Part shown: positions 15,343-22,219 of the stretch, one piece after another
Layout of the letters: the number at the start of each line of letters is the position of its first letter
Position numbering within the stretch: the first letter of the stretch is position 1
NCBI GenBank assembly: GCA_009377475.1
Contig: WHTY01000054.1
Coordinates: 1 to 32,810 of the forward strand
Direction of reading: 5' to 3'
DNA length: 32,810 bases
DNA from: Actinophytocola sp.
GTDB lineage: Bacteria; Actinomycetota; Actinomycetes; Mycobacteriales; Pseudonocardiaceae
Notes under the pieces: model-generated
Seen by the model: the letters and a program-made list of their open reading frames with translations, nothing else
Database searches by the model: none
Told to the model about the DNA's origin: nothing
Program-made: the position numbers and the translations under genes

Positions 15343-16995
15343 TCAGGACGCTGCGCCTGCCGGCCGTCCAGCGGGCCCCTGCGCGTTGTAGTCGGCCTGG
15401 AACACGGCCCTTTCCTCGTCGGTCATCTCGTTGAGCACGACGTTCGGGCTCTGCAACGGCGGGCACCTGCGCAGGTGGTCCAGCGTCCACATCTTCTTCG
15501 GGTCGAGATCGAGATGTGGCTGGGCGACAAGCGTGTTGCCGTCGTCGCGGACGAAGCCCATGTCGGAGACGATGTCGGCCCAGTTCCAGCCGTGGTACAG
15601 CGTCTCCCACTCGCGCGAGCCGATGAGCTGACCCATGTTCGGCGTCGAACGGCCCTGGTAGGTGGGCCGGAACGCCTCGACGTCCGTCCAGCGGCACGCC
15701 TCGTGGCAGTAGGTCCGCCACTGGCCCTCGACCTTGTCCGTCACCATGTCCTCACGCACGAGGCACGGCACCATGCAGGTCCAGCACCGGTGCGGGTAGA
15801 CGTAGTCGACGTCCTCGAGGGCGATCGGGTTGTGTCCATTCGGGACGGAAAGGCGGCTGTAGTTCTCCCACCACTTGCCGTACTTGTCGTACCAGCCTGG
15901 GTACTTGTGCTCGAACCACTCGAAGTCCTCGTCGGTCATCGGGTCGATGCGCCAGTAGTTGGCGAGCCACCCCGTCGCGAAGAACTGCGCGACCTCGTGC
16001 ACGTAGCCCTTGTGCCAGATCTGGTTCCAGGACTCCTCGATGAGGTCGTGCGGGATTTCGAGGCCGTACTTCTCGAGTGGTACGAGGTAGCTGCGGTAGT
16101 AGTCGTCGTAGATCCACCGCCGCCACATCTCCGCGTAGCTCTCGCGGTCCTTGCGCCGGTCCTTGGTGCCGTACTCGATGAACGTGCCGATCGCGGCGTC
16201 CACGACCCGGTGGTTGGTCCACCACGCGTACCGCAGGTCGCGGGCCAGCAGCTGGTGATTGCCCTCGTCGGAGAGCGCCATCAGCAGGGTGGCGTAGCCG
16301 TTGCTGATGTGGCGCGACTCGTCCGACTGCACCGAGTGGAACACCGTGGGCAGCAGGTAGTCACCGTTGGCCGCCGCCTCGGCTGGCATCGCGACGAACA
16401 GCGTGTTGGTGAACGCCGTCTCGGCGACGATCGTCAGGTAGATGCTCGCGGCGGTGATGGCGTCACCGGTGATGAAGCCCTCCGCGAACTGCCTGCCGAT
16501 GGTGCCGCAGTAGTCGTTCTGGAAGTTGCGCAGGCTCGAGTTGAAGCCCGCCGGGTCGATGTAGTTGTTCATGTAAAGGCGCTTGAGGTTCTGCTGGATC
16601 GTCGAGTGCCTTACCTCGTCGATCATCTGGATGGCCTGGCCGTTGTGCAGCTCAGGGTTCGGCACGGTGCGGAACAGCAACGGCATCGCGCGCGCGGCCG
16701 AGATCTCCGGCAGCGGGATGATGGACAGGAACAGCTTCTGCCATTCCAGCCACCGCTCCTGCACCTGCCGGAACATGTTGCCCCGGATCGCGCCGTCCTC
16801 CGCGCCGTAGACGCGGTGGTCCTTCTCCTCCTGCATCGGGAAGTACGAACGCAGGACCTGCTTCAGTGGGTCTTTCTTCTTGGCTTTGCGGAACGTGTAG
16901 TCGGTTCCGTACTGCGATACCGGCTCGTGGTACGCCGGTTCCCAGGAGAGCTCCTGGATCTTCTGGTGGGCCTTTGCCACGCTCTGGCGGCTCAT
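15343..16995 (-). CDS. prmA: Propane monooxygenase hydroxylase large (alpha) subunit, diiron
   Basis: A 550-residue catalytic subunit of a soluble diiron monooxygenase. The start ATG at 16995 has AAGGAG 5 bases upstream; a GTG at 17001 in the same frame is less likely. Diiron ligands are Glu97, Glu127, His130, Glu192, Glu226 and His229, within PLPEISA, DEVRH, AETAFTN and DESRH. Their spacing (30, 3, 62, 34, 3) equals that of soluble methane monooxygenase. Gln134 stands where methane monooxygenase has Cys151, as in the toluene/propane branch, and Thr196 matches the conserved active-site Thr. The enzyme would hydroxylate propane or similar small alkanes using O2. It is the first gene of the run and is preceded by a palindromic operator 132 bp upstream. 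A tetrahydrofuran-type monooxygenase is the main alternative; the amidohydrolase-DUF59-ADH-chaperonin tail favours prm/mim. Confidence 0.95.
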   Translation of the reverse strand: MSRQSVAKAHQKIQELSWEPAYHEPVSQYGTDYTFRKAKKKDPLKQVLRSYFPMQEEKDHRVYGAEDGAIRGNMFRQVQERWLEWQKLFLSIIPLPEISAARAMPLLFRTVPNPELHNGQAIQMIDEVRHSTIQQNLKRLYMNNYIDPAGFNSSLRNFQNDYCGTIGRQFAEGFITGDAITAASIYLTIVAETAFTNTLFVAMPAEAAANGDYLLPTVFHSVQSDESRHISNGYATLLMALSDEGNHQLLARDLRYAWWTNHRVVDAAIGTFIEYGTKDRRKDRESYAEMWRRWIYDDYYRSYLVPLEKYGLEIPHDLIEESWNQIWHKGYVHEVAQFFATGWLANYWRIDPMTDEDFEWFEHKYPGWYDKYGKWWENYSRLSVPNGHNPIALEDVDYVYPHRCWTCMVPCLVREDMVTDKVEGQWRTYCHEACRWTDVEAFRPTYQGRSTPNMGQLIGSREWETLYHGWNWADIVSDMGFVRDDGNTLVAQPHLDLDPKKMWTLDHLRRCPPLQSPNVVLNEMTDEERAVFQADYNAQGPAGRPAGAAS

Positions 16996-17126
16996 GATCA
17001 CTCCTTACCCGTCGCTCCTGCCGACGCGCCGTTGATTGCGAACCTCGGGCGCGGTGGGGACGAGCGCCGGTTAGGTGGCGTGCGTCCTATGGGTGTCGAT
17101 TAGAGGGCCGGGCGACCGTGATGCGG

Positions 17127-17141
17127 GTCTCAATATGAGAC
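17127..17141. promoter_or_regulatory. GTCTCA-N3-TGAGAC palindrome upstream of prmA (site 3)
   Basis: Perfect palindrome with spacer ATA, centred 139 bp upstream of the prmA start and downstream of the large hairpin that ends the previous transcript. The distance is normal for an upstream activator site. Taken with the copies at 1780, 5884 and 17732, it is the best candidate for the MimR-like regulator's binding site. Confidence 0.65.
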
Positions 17142-17190
17142 GAGATGGCGACAAGATGGCTCGGTGGCGGATGTGCCGGCCGCGGCCGGG

Positions 17191-17245
17191 CGAGCCCAAG
17201 GTGCCCTTGGGTACATATTCGGTACCCAAGGGCACCTTGGGCTCG
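17191..17245. terminator. Perfect 24-bp inverted repeat, nested palindrome
   Basis: Arms 17191-17214 and 17222-17245 are perfectly complementary, with a 7-base loop (ATATTCG). Each arm also contains its own palindrome (CCCAAGG-TGC-CCTTGGG), so a cruciform with side hairpins can form. It sits 40 bp after the stop of the unrecognised minus-strand gene (17285) and before the prmA promoter. The simplest role is a strong bidirectional terminator that insulates prmA from upstream transcription. Confidence 0.7.
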
Positions 17246-17284
17246 GGGGCGCCGGGCGCCGGGGCGTCGCGCGGGCACCTGTCG

Positions 17285-17701
17285 TCACTGCTCGCCCATC
17301 ATCACGGCTCTGAGCTGGGCGAGTTCCTCGTGAACGTGCTGCTGAATCCGCGGGTCGCCCTCTGCCGCCGGTGTGACACCGAGCGCGCGCAACAGGTTGG
17401 CGGCGTGCTCGCCGGGATCGCCGTGGTCGCCGAGCGTGGGATGCAGCCCCTGCTCGACGAGATGGCCGAAGACGACGTTGACGATCGTCCACTGGCTGTA
17501 CGCCTCGTCATTTGATGTGGAGGTGGCCGCCGGGTCCCGGCCCGACGTCGTGCCGTTGTCCTGCGCCGGGCTCCCGGCGGCTGCCGGATCCTGGTCTCGG
17601 GGTGTGTCGTCGCGCATCGGATACCTTCCGCCGAAGCGGCCCCCGCTGGCCGGATACCCCATGCGCACGCCCAACGGCGGCCGCGCAGTGTGCTGGAACA
17701 T
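17285..17701 (-). CDS. Unrecognised small protein, possible member of the prm regulon
   Basis: A 138-residue protein of no family I recognise. The start is taken as ATG 17701, with GGGAGGTG 8 bases upstream; an ATG at 17705 is out of frame, and in-frame starts at 17710 (GTG) or further in (MRDDTPRDQ) are possible. The first about 70 residues are low-complexity (Arg/Gly, then Asp/Pro/Thr/Ser). The C-terminal half looks folded and helical: QWTIVNVVFGHLVEQGLHPTLGDHGDPGEHAANLLRALGV, then a final helix (HEELAQLRAVM). It is a cytosolic protein with no signal peptide or membrane segment. It lies upstream of prmA on the same strand, with a GTCTCA-N3-TGAGAC site 31 bp before its start and a strong hairpin after its stop. 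Confidence 0.6.
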   Translation of the reverse strand: MFQHTARPPLGVRMGYPASGGRFGGRYPMRDDTPRDQDPAAAGSPAQDNGTTSGRDPAATSTSNDEAYSQWTIVNVVFGHLVEQGLHPTLGDHGDPGEHAANLLRALGVTPAAEGDPRIQQHVHEELAQLRAVMMGEQ

Positions 17702-17731
17702 CCATGACACCTCCCGCGCGGCGGCGGGGAC

Positions 17732-17746
17732 GTCTCAATGTGAGAC
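17732..17746. promoter_or_regulatory. GTCTCA-N3-TGAGAC palindrome in a divergent gap (site 4)
   Basis: Perfect palindrome with spacer ATG. It lies 31 bp upstream of the minus-strand gene at 17701 and 106 bp upstream of the plus-strand gene at 17852. Its close position to the minus gene would suit repression, while the distance to the plus gene would suit activation, so one site could serve both directions. Confidence 0.55.
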
Positions 17747-17851
17747 ACCCGGACGCCGGCCGCGGGCTTAGCGTGTGTCGGCGTCACGAACCCGACCGTG
17801 CCGCCACCGCCGACCTGACACCACCGACCGCGCAGAAGGGCTGACCGCGAC

Positions 17852-18469
17852 ATGACGAGCGCGACGGACACCCCAATCGCCGTCCGGCGACTGAACACCC
17901 AGGCCGCGCGGGCGCTCGCCGACCTCGCCGCGATCTTCAACGACCTCCAGACGGTGTTGCGCTGCTGCGAACGCCTCGTCACCGAACTCGCCGGGCCCCA
18001 GCGGGACGACATCGTGATCGAAGGGTTGTGGACGACGGCGTTGCTGTCGTACTCCCGGTGTTTCACCAGCGGCGAGCGAGGCACGTGCCTCACCGAGTCC
18101 GATGTGGCGGCCACGGAACTGCAGGGTGAGGTGCTGGAATGGCACAAAGCGCTGCGGAAGCTCCGGAAGCATCACGCCGATCCGGTGCACAACCCACGAG
18201 AGCGGTTCGACATCGGCGCGGCGCAGGACGAGCACGGCAGACCGACGGGGATCGCGATCACGTCGACCCCGCAGCCCGCGCTGGATGACCGCACCGTGCG
18301 GCAGACCGGCGCGATCGCCTACGCGCTCAGCCAGTTGGTGGACACGCGCATCGCAGAGCACCAGGAGGAGGTGTACGCCGCGACGGAGCAGATGTCCACG
18401 TCGGAGCTGAACAAGCTGGAACACATCGAGGTGGCGGTGCCGCAGCAGGGGGAGCAGCCGCGGGACTAG
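17852..18469 (+). CDS. Unrecognised helical protein (HEPN-like look)
   Basis: A 205-residue soluble protein with no signal peptide or membrane span, and no family I can name with confidence. It starts at ATG 17852, with GAAGGG upstream. The text is strongly helical: an N-terminal helix (LNTQAARALADLAAIFNDLQTVLRCCERLV), a second with IEGLWTTALLSYSRCF, then EVLEWHKALRKLRKHHADPVHNPRERFDIGAA. The WHK-RKLRKHHADPVHN part resembles HEPN-type proteins in which an Arg and a His a few residues apart sit in the final helices, but the spacing is not diagnostic. The C-terminus is Gln/Glu-rich. It faces away from prmA across operator site 4, so it may be co-regulated. Confidence 0.6.
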   Translation: MTSATDTPIAVRRLNTQAARALADLAAIFNDLQTVLRCCERLVTELAGPQRDDIVIEGLWTTALLSYSRCFTSGERGTCLTESDVAATELQGEVLEWHKALRKLRKHHADPVHNPRERFDIGAAQDEHGRPTGIAITSTPQPALDDRTVRQTGAIAYALSQLVDTRIAEHQEEVYAATEQMSTSELNKLEHIEVAVPQQGEQPRD

Positions 18470-18625
18470 GCCGCCAACAAGCAGAGCTTCAACGCCGAGG
18501 GTGACTTTCCTGTGCAGAATGGCAAGGCCGACTTCACGCTGACGTTGACGGCGACCTTCCAGACCAACTGCAGCGCGACGACGGGGGCCGATGTTCGGTG
18601 CCAGCGCCCAGCATCGGCCCCCTGA
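18470..18625 (+). pseudogene. Remnant of a secreted beta-rich protein
   Basis: Directly after and in frame with the stop of the previous gene, 51 codons read as believable protein text: NKQSFNAEGDFPVQNG, then KADFTLTLTATFQTNCS, alternating polar and hydrophobic residues as in a beta-sandwich of an exported protein. There is no start codon or ribosome site, and the text degrades after the Cys into Arg/Ala/Pro. It is most likely a decayed C-terminal piece of an exported protein, not a functional gene. Chance reading frame in GC-rich DNA remains possible. Confidence 0.35.
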
Positions 18626-18867
18626 CGTATCCCCACAGTGAATTGCGCCCGCTCGTCGCAACTGACCTCACCCGCATGAGTGATAGTCGATCGCATGCGC
18701 GTGTCTAGGCTTAGTGCAGGCCACGTGCGTTGCGCCGGAGATTATGTTTAAGTGTATGCAACAAAGTTTCTCCAAGGGGTTTACAGCCGTGGCGCTACGC
18801 AGCATGATCTGAGTCACATTACCGGCCTGCGTAGCCGATAACACAGGACTGTTCGCTAGGAGAAGCC
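18626..18867. promoter_or_regulatory. AT-richer promoter region of the Amt-like gene with a 9-bp inverted repeat
   Basis: This 240-bp stretch is clearly poorer in G+C than the genes on either side. It contains GCTACGCAG at 18794-18802 and its inverse CTGCGTAGC at 18827-18835, centred about 53 bp before the Amt-like start. That could be an operator or a 5'-leader hairpin. No coding frame is convincing here. Confidence 0.45.
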
Positions 18868-20364
18868 ATGGCGCCAACCGCGATGTCCACGTTGTGGACT
18901 CAGGGGCAACTGTTCTCGCAGCAAGAGCCAACCTTTCCGGACCAGGTGACGACCAACTCGGTCGTACAGAACGTTGTGTACGCATCGGGCACTGTCGGCG
19001 CGATCTTCGTCGTCGCCGGCCTGCTGCTCGTCTCCCTCGGCGGGGTCCGGCGGGTGAATGCCTTCGACGCCGTGATCCAGAAGCTCCTCGGGTTCTTCAT
19101 CGGGTTCGCGGTGTACTTCCTGATCGGATTCGCGATCTGGAACTGGCAGTACTACGTGGCCTTCGAGGTCGCGAACCCGTACTGGCAGTCGATCGCGGAC
19201 TGGTGGCTGGGTGGCACGTTCGCCAACGATCTCGCCCAGAACGTCGATCCCGACGGGATGGGCGCCGCGCTGAACAACCAGCAGATCTTCATCTTCTTCC
19301 TCGCCTGCTTCGCGGGGATCATCAACATACTGATCCACTTCGGCTGCGAGGAGCGGATCAAGCCGTCCGCGTACTACGTCATCTCGTTCGTCGCCGCCAT
19401 CGTGTCGTCCGTGCTGAGCTGGTTGACCTGGGGATCGGTCGGTCCGCTGACCAACCTGGGCTACCACGACTTCTTCGGTTCGGGATTCGTCTACGTGTTC
19501 GCAGGCGCGGTCGGTGTGTACCTGACGCGCAGGGTGGGGAAGCGCGCAGGCATGTACCGGCCGCACCCGCGGTTCGGGGACTACCGCAACTACAACCTCG
19601 GCCTTGCGGCCATTGGCCTTATGGTGATCTTCGCTGGGCTGCCGATGGTGATCGTGTCCTGCGGGTTCTTCTTCGATCCCGAGGCGCTGTTCGTCAGCGT
19701 CACGATGTCCGACAGCAGTATCGGTGTCGCGCTCAACAACTACGCCCTCGCCTGGGCAGGTGGGGCGCTGACCGGAGCGGTGATCGCCTACCGGACGAAG
19801 AGCTATATCTACACCCTGCTCGGTCCGCTGGCAGGCTACCTGTCCGGGGCGCCAGCGTTCGACGTCTACAAGCCGTGGCAGATGTTCCTTGTCGCGCTCT
19901 TCGCCCCGGTGGTCGCGTACCTGTTCTACGAGTGGACACAGCGTCGCGAGCATGACGAGCACAAGCTCGGCCCGCTGTTCCTCGCCGCAGGTTCCTACGG
20001 GATCATCATGGTCGGCCTTGTCCAGTGGGGCACGCCGCAAAGCGGGTACTTCGGCGTCGAGTCTGGTCCGTTCGCGTTCCAGCACGCTGAGGTGAATGTC
20101 CTGTGGCAGCTGCTCGGCCTGGCAGTGGCGGTGGCCATGGGCTTCGCGACGGCCGCGGTGCTGTCGTTCGTTCTTGAGCGGACCAGTGGCCTTCGGGTGT
20201 CCGAAGACGTCGAGGTCAGCGGGTTCGACCGGCACTACTGGGACGTGGTGCACGATGGTGAGCCGCAAACCATCCCGGCCACCGTCGCACCGGGTGATGG
20301 CGACGGCGCGCATGCCGGTGCGGAGTCCACCACGATCAGCGACGTCGGCAAGGTCGGCAAGTAA
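18868..20364 (+). CDS. Amt-superfamily membrane protein lacking the pore twin histidines
   Basis: A 498-residue polytopic protein with about eleven hydrophobic segments. The start ATG 18868 has AGGAG 5 bases upstream. The C-terminal signature GLRVSEDVEVSGFDRHYW matches the Amt family (GLRV-x-x-E-x-E-x-x-G-x-D). The helix starting HDFFGSGFVYVFAGAVG corresponds to DFAGGTVVHINA of AmtB: Asp201 is kept, but the first twin histidine is Tyr209. The GPLFLAAGSYGIIMVG segment corresponds to the second twin-histidine region, where Phe371 occupies the His position. True ammonium channels need both histidines in nearly all cases, so this paralogue probably conducts or senses something else. It lies between the propane and trimethylamine loci and ends at a strong terminator. 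A role in uptake of methylated amines or another small uncharged molecule is speculation. Confidence 0.75.
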   Translation: MAPTAMSTLWTQGQLFSQQEPTFPDQVTTNSVVQNVVYASGTVGAIFVVAGLLLVSLGGVRRVNAFDAVIQKLLGFFIGFAVYFLIGFAIWNWQYYVAFEVANPYWQSIADWWLGGTFANDLAQNVDPDGMGAALNNQQIFIFFLACFAGIINILIHFGCEERIKPSAYYVISFVAAIVSSVLSWLTWGSVGPLTNLGYHDFFGSGFVYVFAGAVGVYLTRRVGKRAGMYRPHPRFGDYRNYNLGLAAIGLMVIFAGLPMVIVSCGFFFDPEALFVSVTMSDSSIGVALNNYALAWAGGALTGAVIAYRTKSYIYTLLGPLAGYLSGAPAFDVYKPWQMFLVALFAPVVAYLFYEWTQRREHDEHKLGPLFLAAGSYGIIMVGLVQWGTPQSGYFGVESGPFAFQHAEVNVLWQLLGLAVAVAMGFATAAVLSFVLERTSGLRVSEDVEVSGFDRHYWDVVHDGEPQTIPATVAPGDGDGAHAGAESTTISDVGKVGK

Positions 20365-20381
20365 CCTCAGTAACCGCGATC

Positions 20382-20421
20382 CATGCGGCCGGCGGCAGTG
20401 GTCACTGCCGCCGGCCGCATG
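20382..20421. terminator. Perfect 19-bp hairpin after the Amt-like gene
   Basis: CATGCGGCCGGCGGCAGTG and its exact inverse are separated by two bases, 17 bp after the Amt-like stop and 40 bp before the convergent LysR stop. It can act as a bidirectional terminator; actinobacterial terminators often lack a T-run, as here. Confidence 0.8.
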
Positions 20422-20461
20422 CTGTCGTCTTGGGGCGTACCGCTGGCCGTGCATGGCCGTC

Positions 20462-21448
20462 CTAGCTTGTGATGGGGTCGCGGAGTTGCGGCGCGACGCC
20501 CACCCGGTCGGGGAGTTCCCGCGCCCGCTGCTCGGTGTCCGGCTTGTCCTGCTGCGGCCGGCGGAACTCACCGGTCATGAGCACATGGGCGACCAGTGCG
20601 GTCGCGGTCGCCGGTAACGTGCCCGGATGGGCGACGAGGTGCCAGTCGCGGGGCAGGGGTGTCTCGGGCAGCGGGACCTCGACGAGCGTGCCGTCGGCGA
20701 GTTCGCGGAGCACCGCGTCGCGGGAGATCAGGGTGACGCCGAGCCCGGCGATCACCGCTTCCCTGATGGCCGCGTTGGACCCGACGGTCAGGCTGTGGGG
20801 TGCGCTGGGCAACTCTAGCCCCGCGAGATACCGCTCCGTGGTCTCACGGGTGCCAGAGCCCTTCTCACGCAGCAGCCATGTCTGCCGGTCTGCCCATCCG
20901 ACCAGATCGCTTCGGTCAGCGAGGGTGTAGCCGTCCCCGGGTGCCACGATGATCAGTTCATGCGGGCGGACGCCGAGCACGGTGACATCTCTGCGGACGG
21001 TGGTTCTGCCGCCGAGCAGCAGGTCGACCTCCCTGCGTTCGAGGAGCGCGCGCACTCGCTCGCGGTTGCCGACCTCCAGTTGGATGCCGATTTGCGGATG
21101 ACGGTTGCGGAAGCTCGTGAGCAGCCGTGGCAGAATCTGCTCACCAGCCGTTGTCACCGCGGCCATCCGTAACACCCCGCGTTCCGGGTCGTCCTCCGCC
21201 GCGGCCGCGGCGCTCGCCTCGTCCAGCAGGCCGAGCACCCGCCTGATATAGCCAGCGTAGACCACCCCCGCGTCCGTCAGCCGCAGGCCGCGGCCGTCGC
21301 GTTGGATGAGCCGCGTGCCGAGCGACCGTTGCAGCGCGGTCAGCGACGCCGAGACCGCCGACTGCGTGACATAGAGCTGCTTGGCGGCGGCGTGCACAGA
21401 GCCAGCGTCGGCGACGGCGAGGAAGGTGCGCAGCTGGGCGAGCGTCAT
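20462..21448 (-). CDS. LysR-family transcriptional regulator
   Basis: A 328-residue LysR-type regulator. The N-terminal winged helix-turn-helix reads LAQLRTFLAVADAGSVHAAAKQLYVTQSAVSASLTALQRSLGTRLIQR. The effector domain (about 90-300) has the usual text LRMAAVTTAGEQILPRLLTSFRNRHP and, later, SNAAIREAVIAGLGVTLISRDAVLREL. The domain order and the tail (PLPRDWHLVAHPG) resemble CbbR/CysB-like members, but the ligand cannot be read. The C-terminal about 30 residues are an Arg/Gln-rich extension. It starts 26 bp after the flavin reductase stop, so the two form an operon. Confidence 0.9.
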   Translation of the reverse strand: MTLAQLRTFLAVADAGSVHAAAKQLYVTQSAVSASLTALQRSLGTRLIQRDGRGLRLTDAGVVYAGYIRRVLGLLDEASAAAAAEDDPERGVLRMAAVTTAGEQILPRLLTSFRNRHPQIGIQLEVGNRERVRALLERREVDLLLGGRTTVRRDVTVLGVRPHELIIVAPGDGYTLADRSDLVGWADRQTWLLREKGSGTRETTERYLAGLELPSAPHSLTVGSNAAIREAVIAGLGVTLISRDAVLRELADGTLVEVPLPETPLPRDWHLVAHPGTLPATATALVAHVLMTGEFRRPQQDKPDTEQRARELPDRVGVAPQLRDPITS

Positions 21449-21474
21449 CGGCCTCTCCGGGGGTCAGCGCGTGC

Positions 21475-22080
21475 TCAGGACACGGCTGCCATGGCCGCGC
21501 CCGGGTGTTCCGACGGCACAAGGGATGACAGCTGACCGGATGCGTAGACGAGCGGATCGTCCTGCTCGCCCGACTGCTCGACCTGCCGCACGCTGCCGAC
21601 GACGATGAGGTGGTTCGGGTAGCCGTAGAGCAAGTCGACCTCGCACTCGAACGAAGCAAGCGCCTGTGCCAGCACCGGCGAACCATGGGCGCTCGTCGTC
21701 CACTCGCCGTGCTTGAACCGGTCCACCGCGACACCACGCCGCCCGGCGAATGCCTCGGCGATACGGCGCTGCCGCCAAGACAGCACATTCACGCAGAACT
21801 GGCGGGTGCGGGGGAGGTGCGTCCCCAGCGTGGAACGCCTGCGGACACAGACGACGAGGGTCGGCGGGTCCATACTGAGCGCGCATACTCCCGTCGTGGT
21901 GACGCCGTACCGCTCACCGTGAGCATCGCTGGTGGTCAGGACGGCGACGCCCCGGGTGAGGTGTTGGATGCCATGTCTGAAGTCATGGGGGACCTGCCAC
22001 GATTCCGAGGTCTGCTCGTCGAGGTCAGAGACAGTGGTTGTGGAGCGGGGTGATGCCAGTGTGTGCGTTTCGGCGAGCAC
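21475..22080 (-). CDS. Flavin reductase-like protein (FMN-binding split barrel)
   Basis: A 201-residue protein of the flavin reductase domain family. The start is GTG 22080, with AGGAGGGA 6 bases upstream. The domain spans about 30-190: FRHGIQHLTRGVAVLTTSD, GVTTTGVCALSMDPPTLVVCVRRRSTLGTHL and FCVNVLSWRQRRIAEAFAG are typical, followed by HGSPVLAQALASFECEV and the HLIVVGSV strand. Such proteins supply reduced FMN/FAD to two-component monooxygenases using NAD(P)H. No oxygenase component lies beside it, and the trimethylamine monooxygenase in this window binds its own NADPH. Its partner is thus unknown. It is transcribed with the LysR gene. Confidence 0.88.
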   Translation of the reverse strand: MLAETHTLASPRSTTTVSDLDEQTSESWQVPHDFRHGIQHLTRGVAVLTTSDAHGERYGVTTTGVCALSMDPPTLVVCVRRRSTLGTHLPRTRQFCVNVLSWRQRRIAEAFAGRRGVAVDRFKHGEWTTSAHGSPVLAQALASFECEVDLLYGYPNHLIVVGSVRQVEQSGEQDDPLVYASGQLSSLVPSEHPGAAMAAVS

Positions 22081-22219
22081 GGTGTCCCTCCTGCGGTATC
22101 TGGCTGGGCCCGTCGTGGGGCGTTGTCCTGCCAGTGTGGTGCGGATCACCGAACGTAGGCATGGGGCAATTACGTAGGCCCGTACCTAAACCATCCGTAC
22201 CTTGCCGCCCGTCGCGGTC

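Noticed and set aside
15343..17001. Tetrahydrofuran/dioxane monooxygenase (thm) instead of propane monooxygenase
   Set aside because: The alpha-reductase-beta-coupling order alone fits both, but the amidohydrolase-DUF59-alcohol dehydrogenase-chaperonin tail is that of prm/mim clusters, and no thm-type semialdehyde dehydrogenase precedes prmA. Kept only as a minor alternative.
16996..17190. Sigma-54 (-24/-12) promoter before prmA
   Set aside because: I saw no convincing GG-N10-GC element in the right context, and the regulator lacks the GAFTGA loop needed to work with sigma-54.
18856..20571. Minus-strand 571-codon frame opposite the Amt-like gene
   Set aside because: The plus strand encodes a membrane protein with a ribosome site and Amt motifs; the opposite reading is a charged, repetitive shadow.
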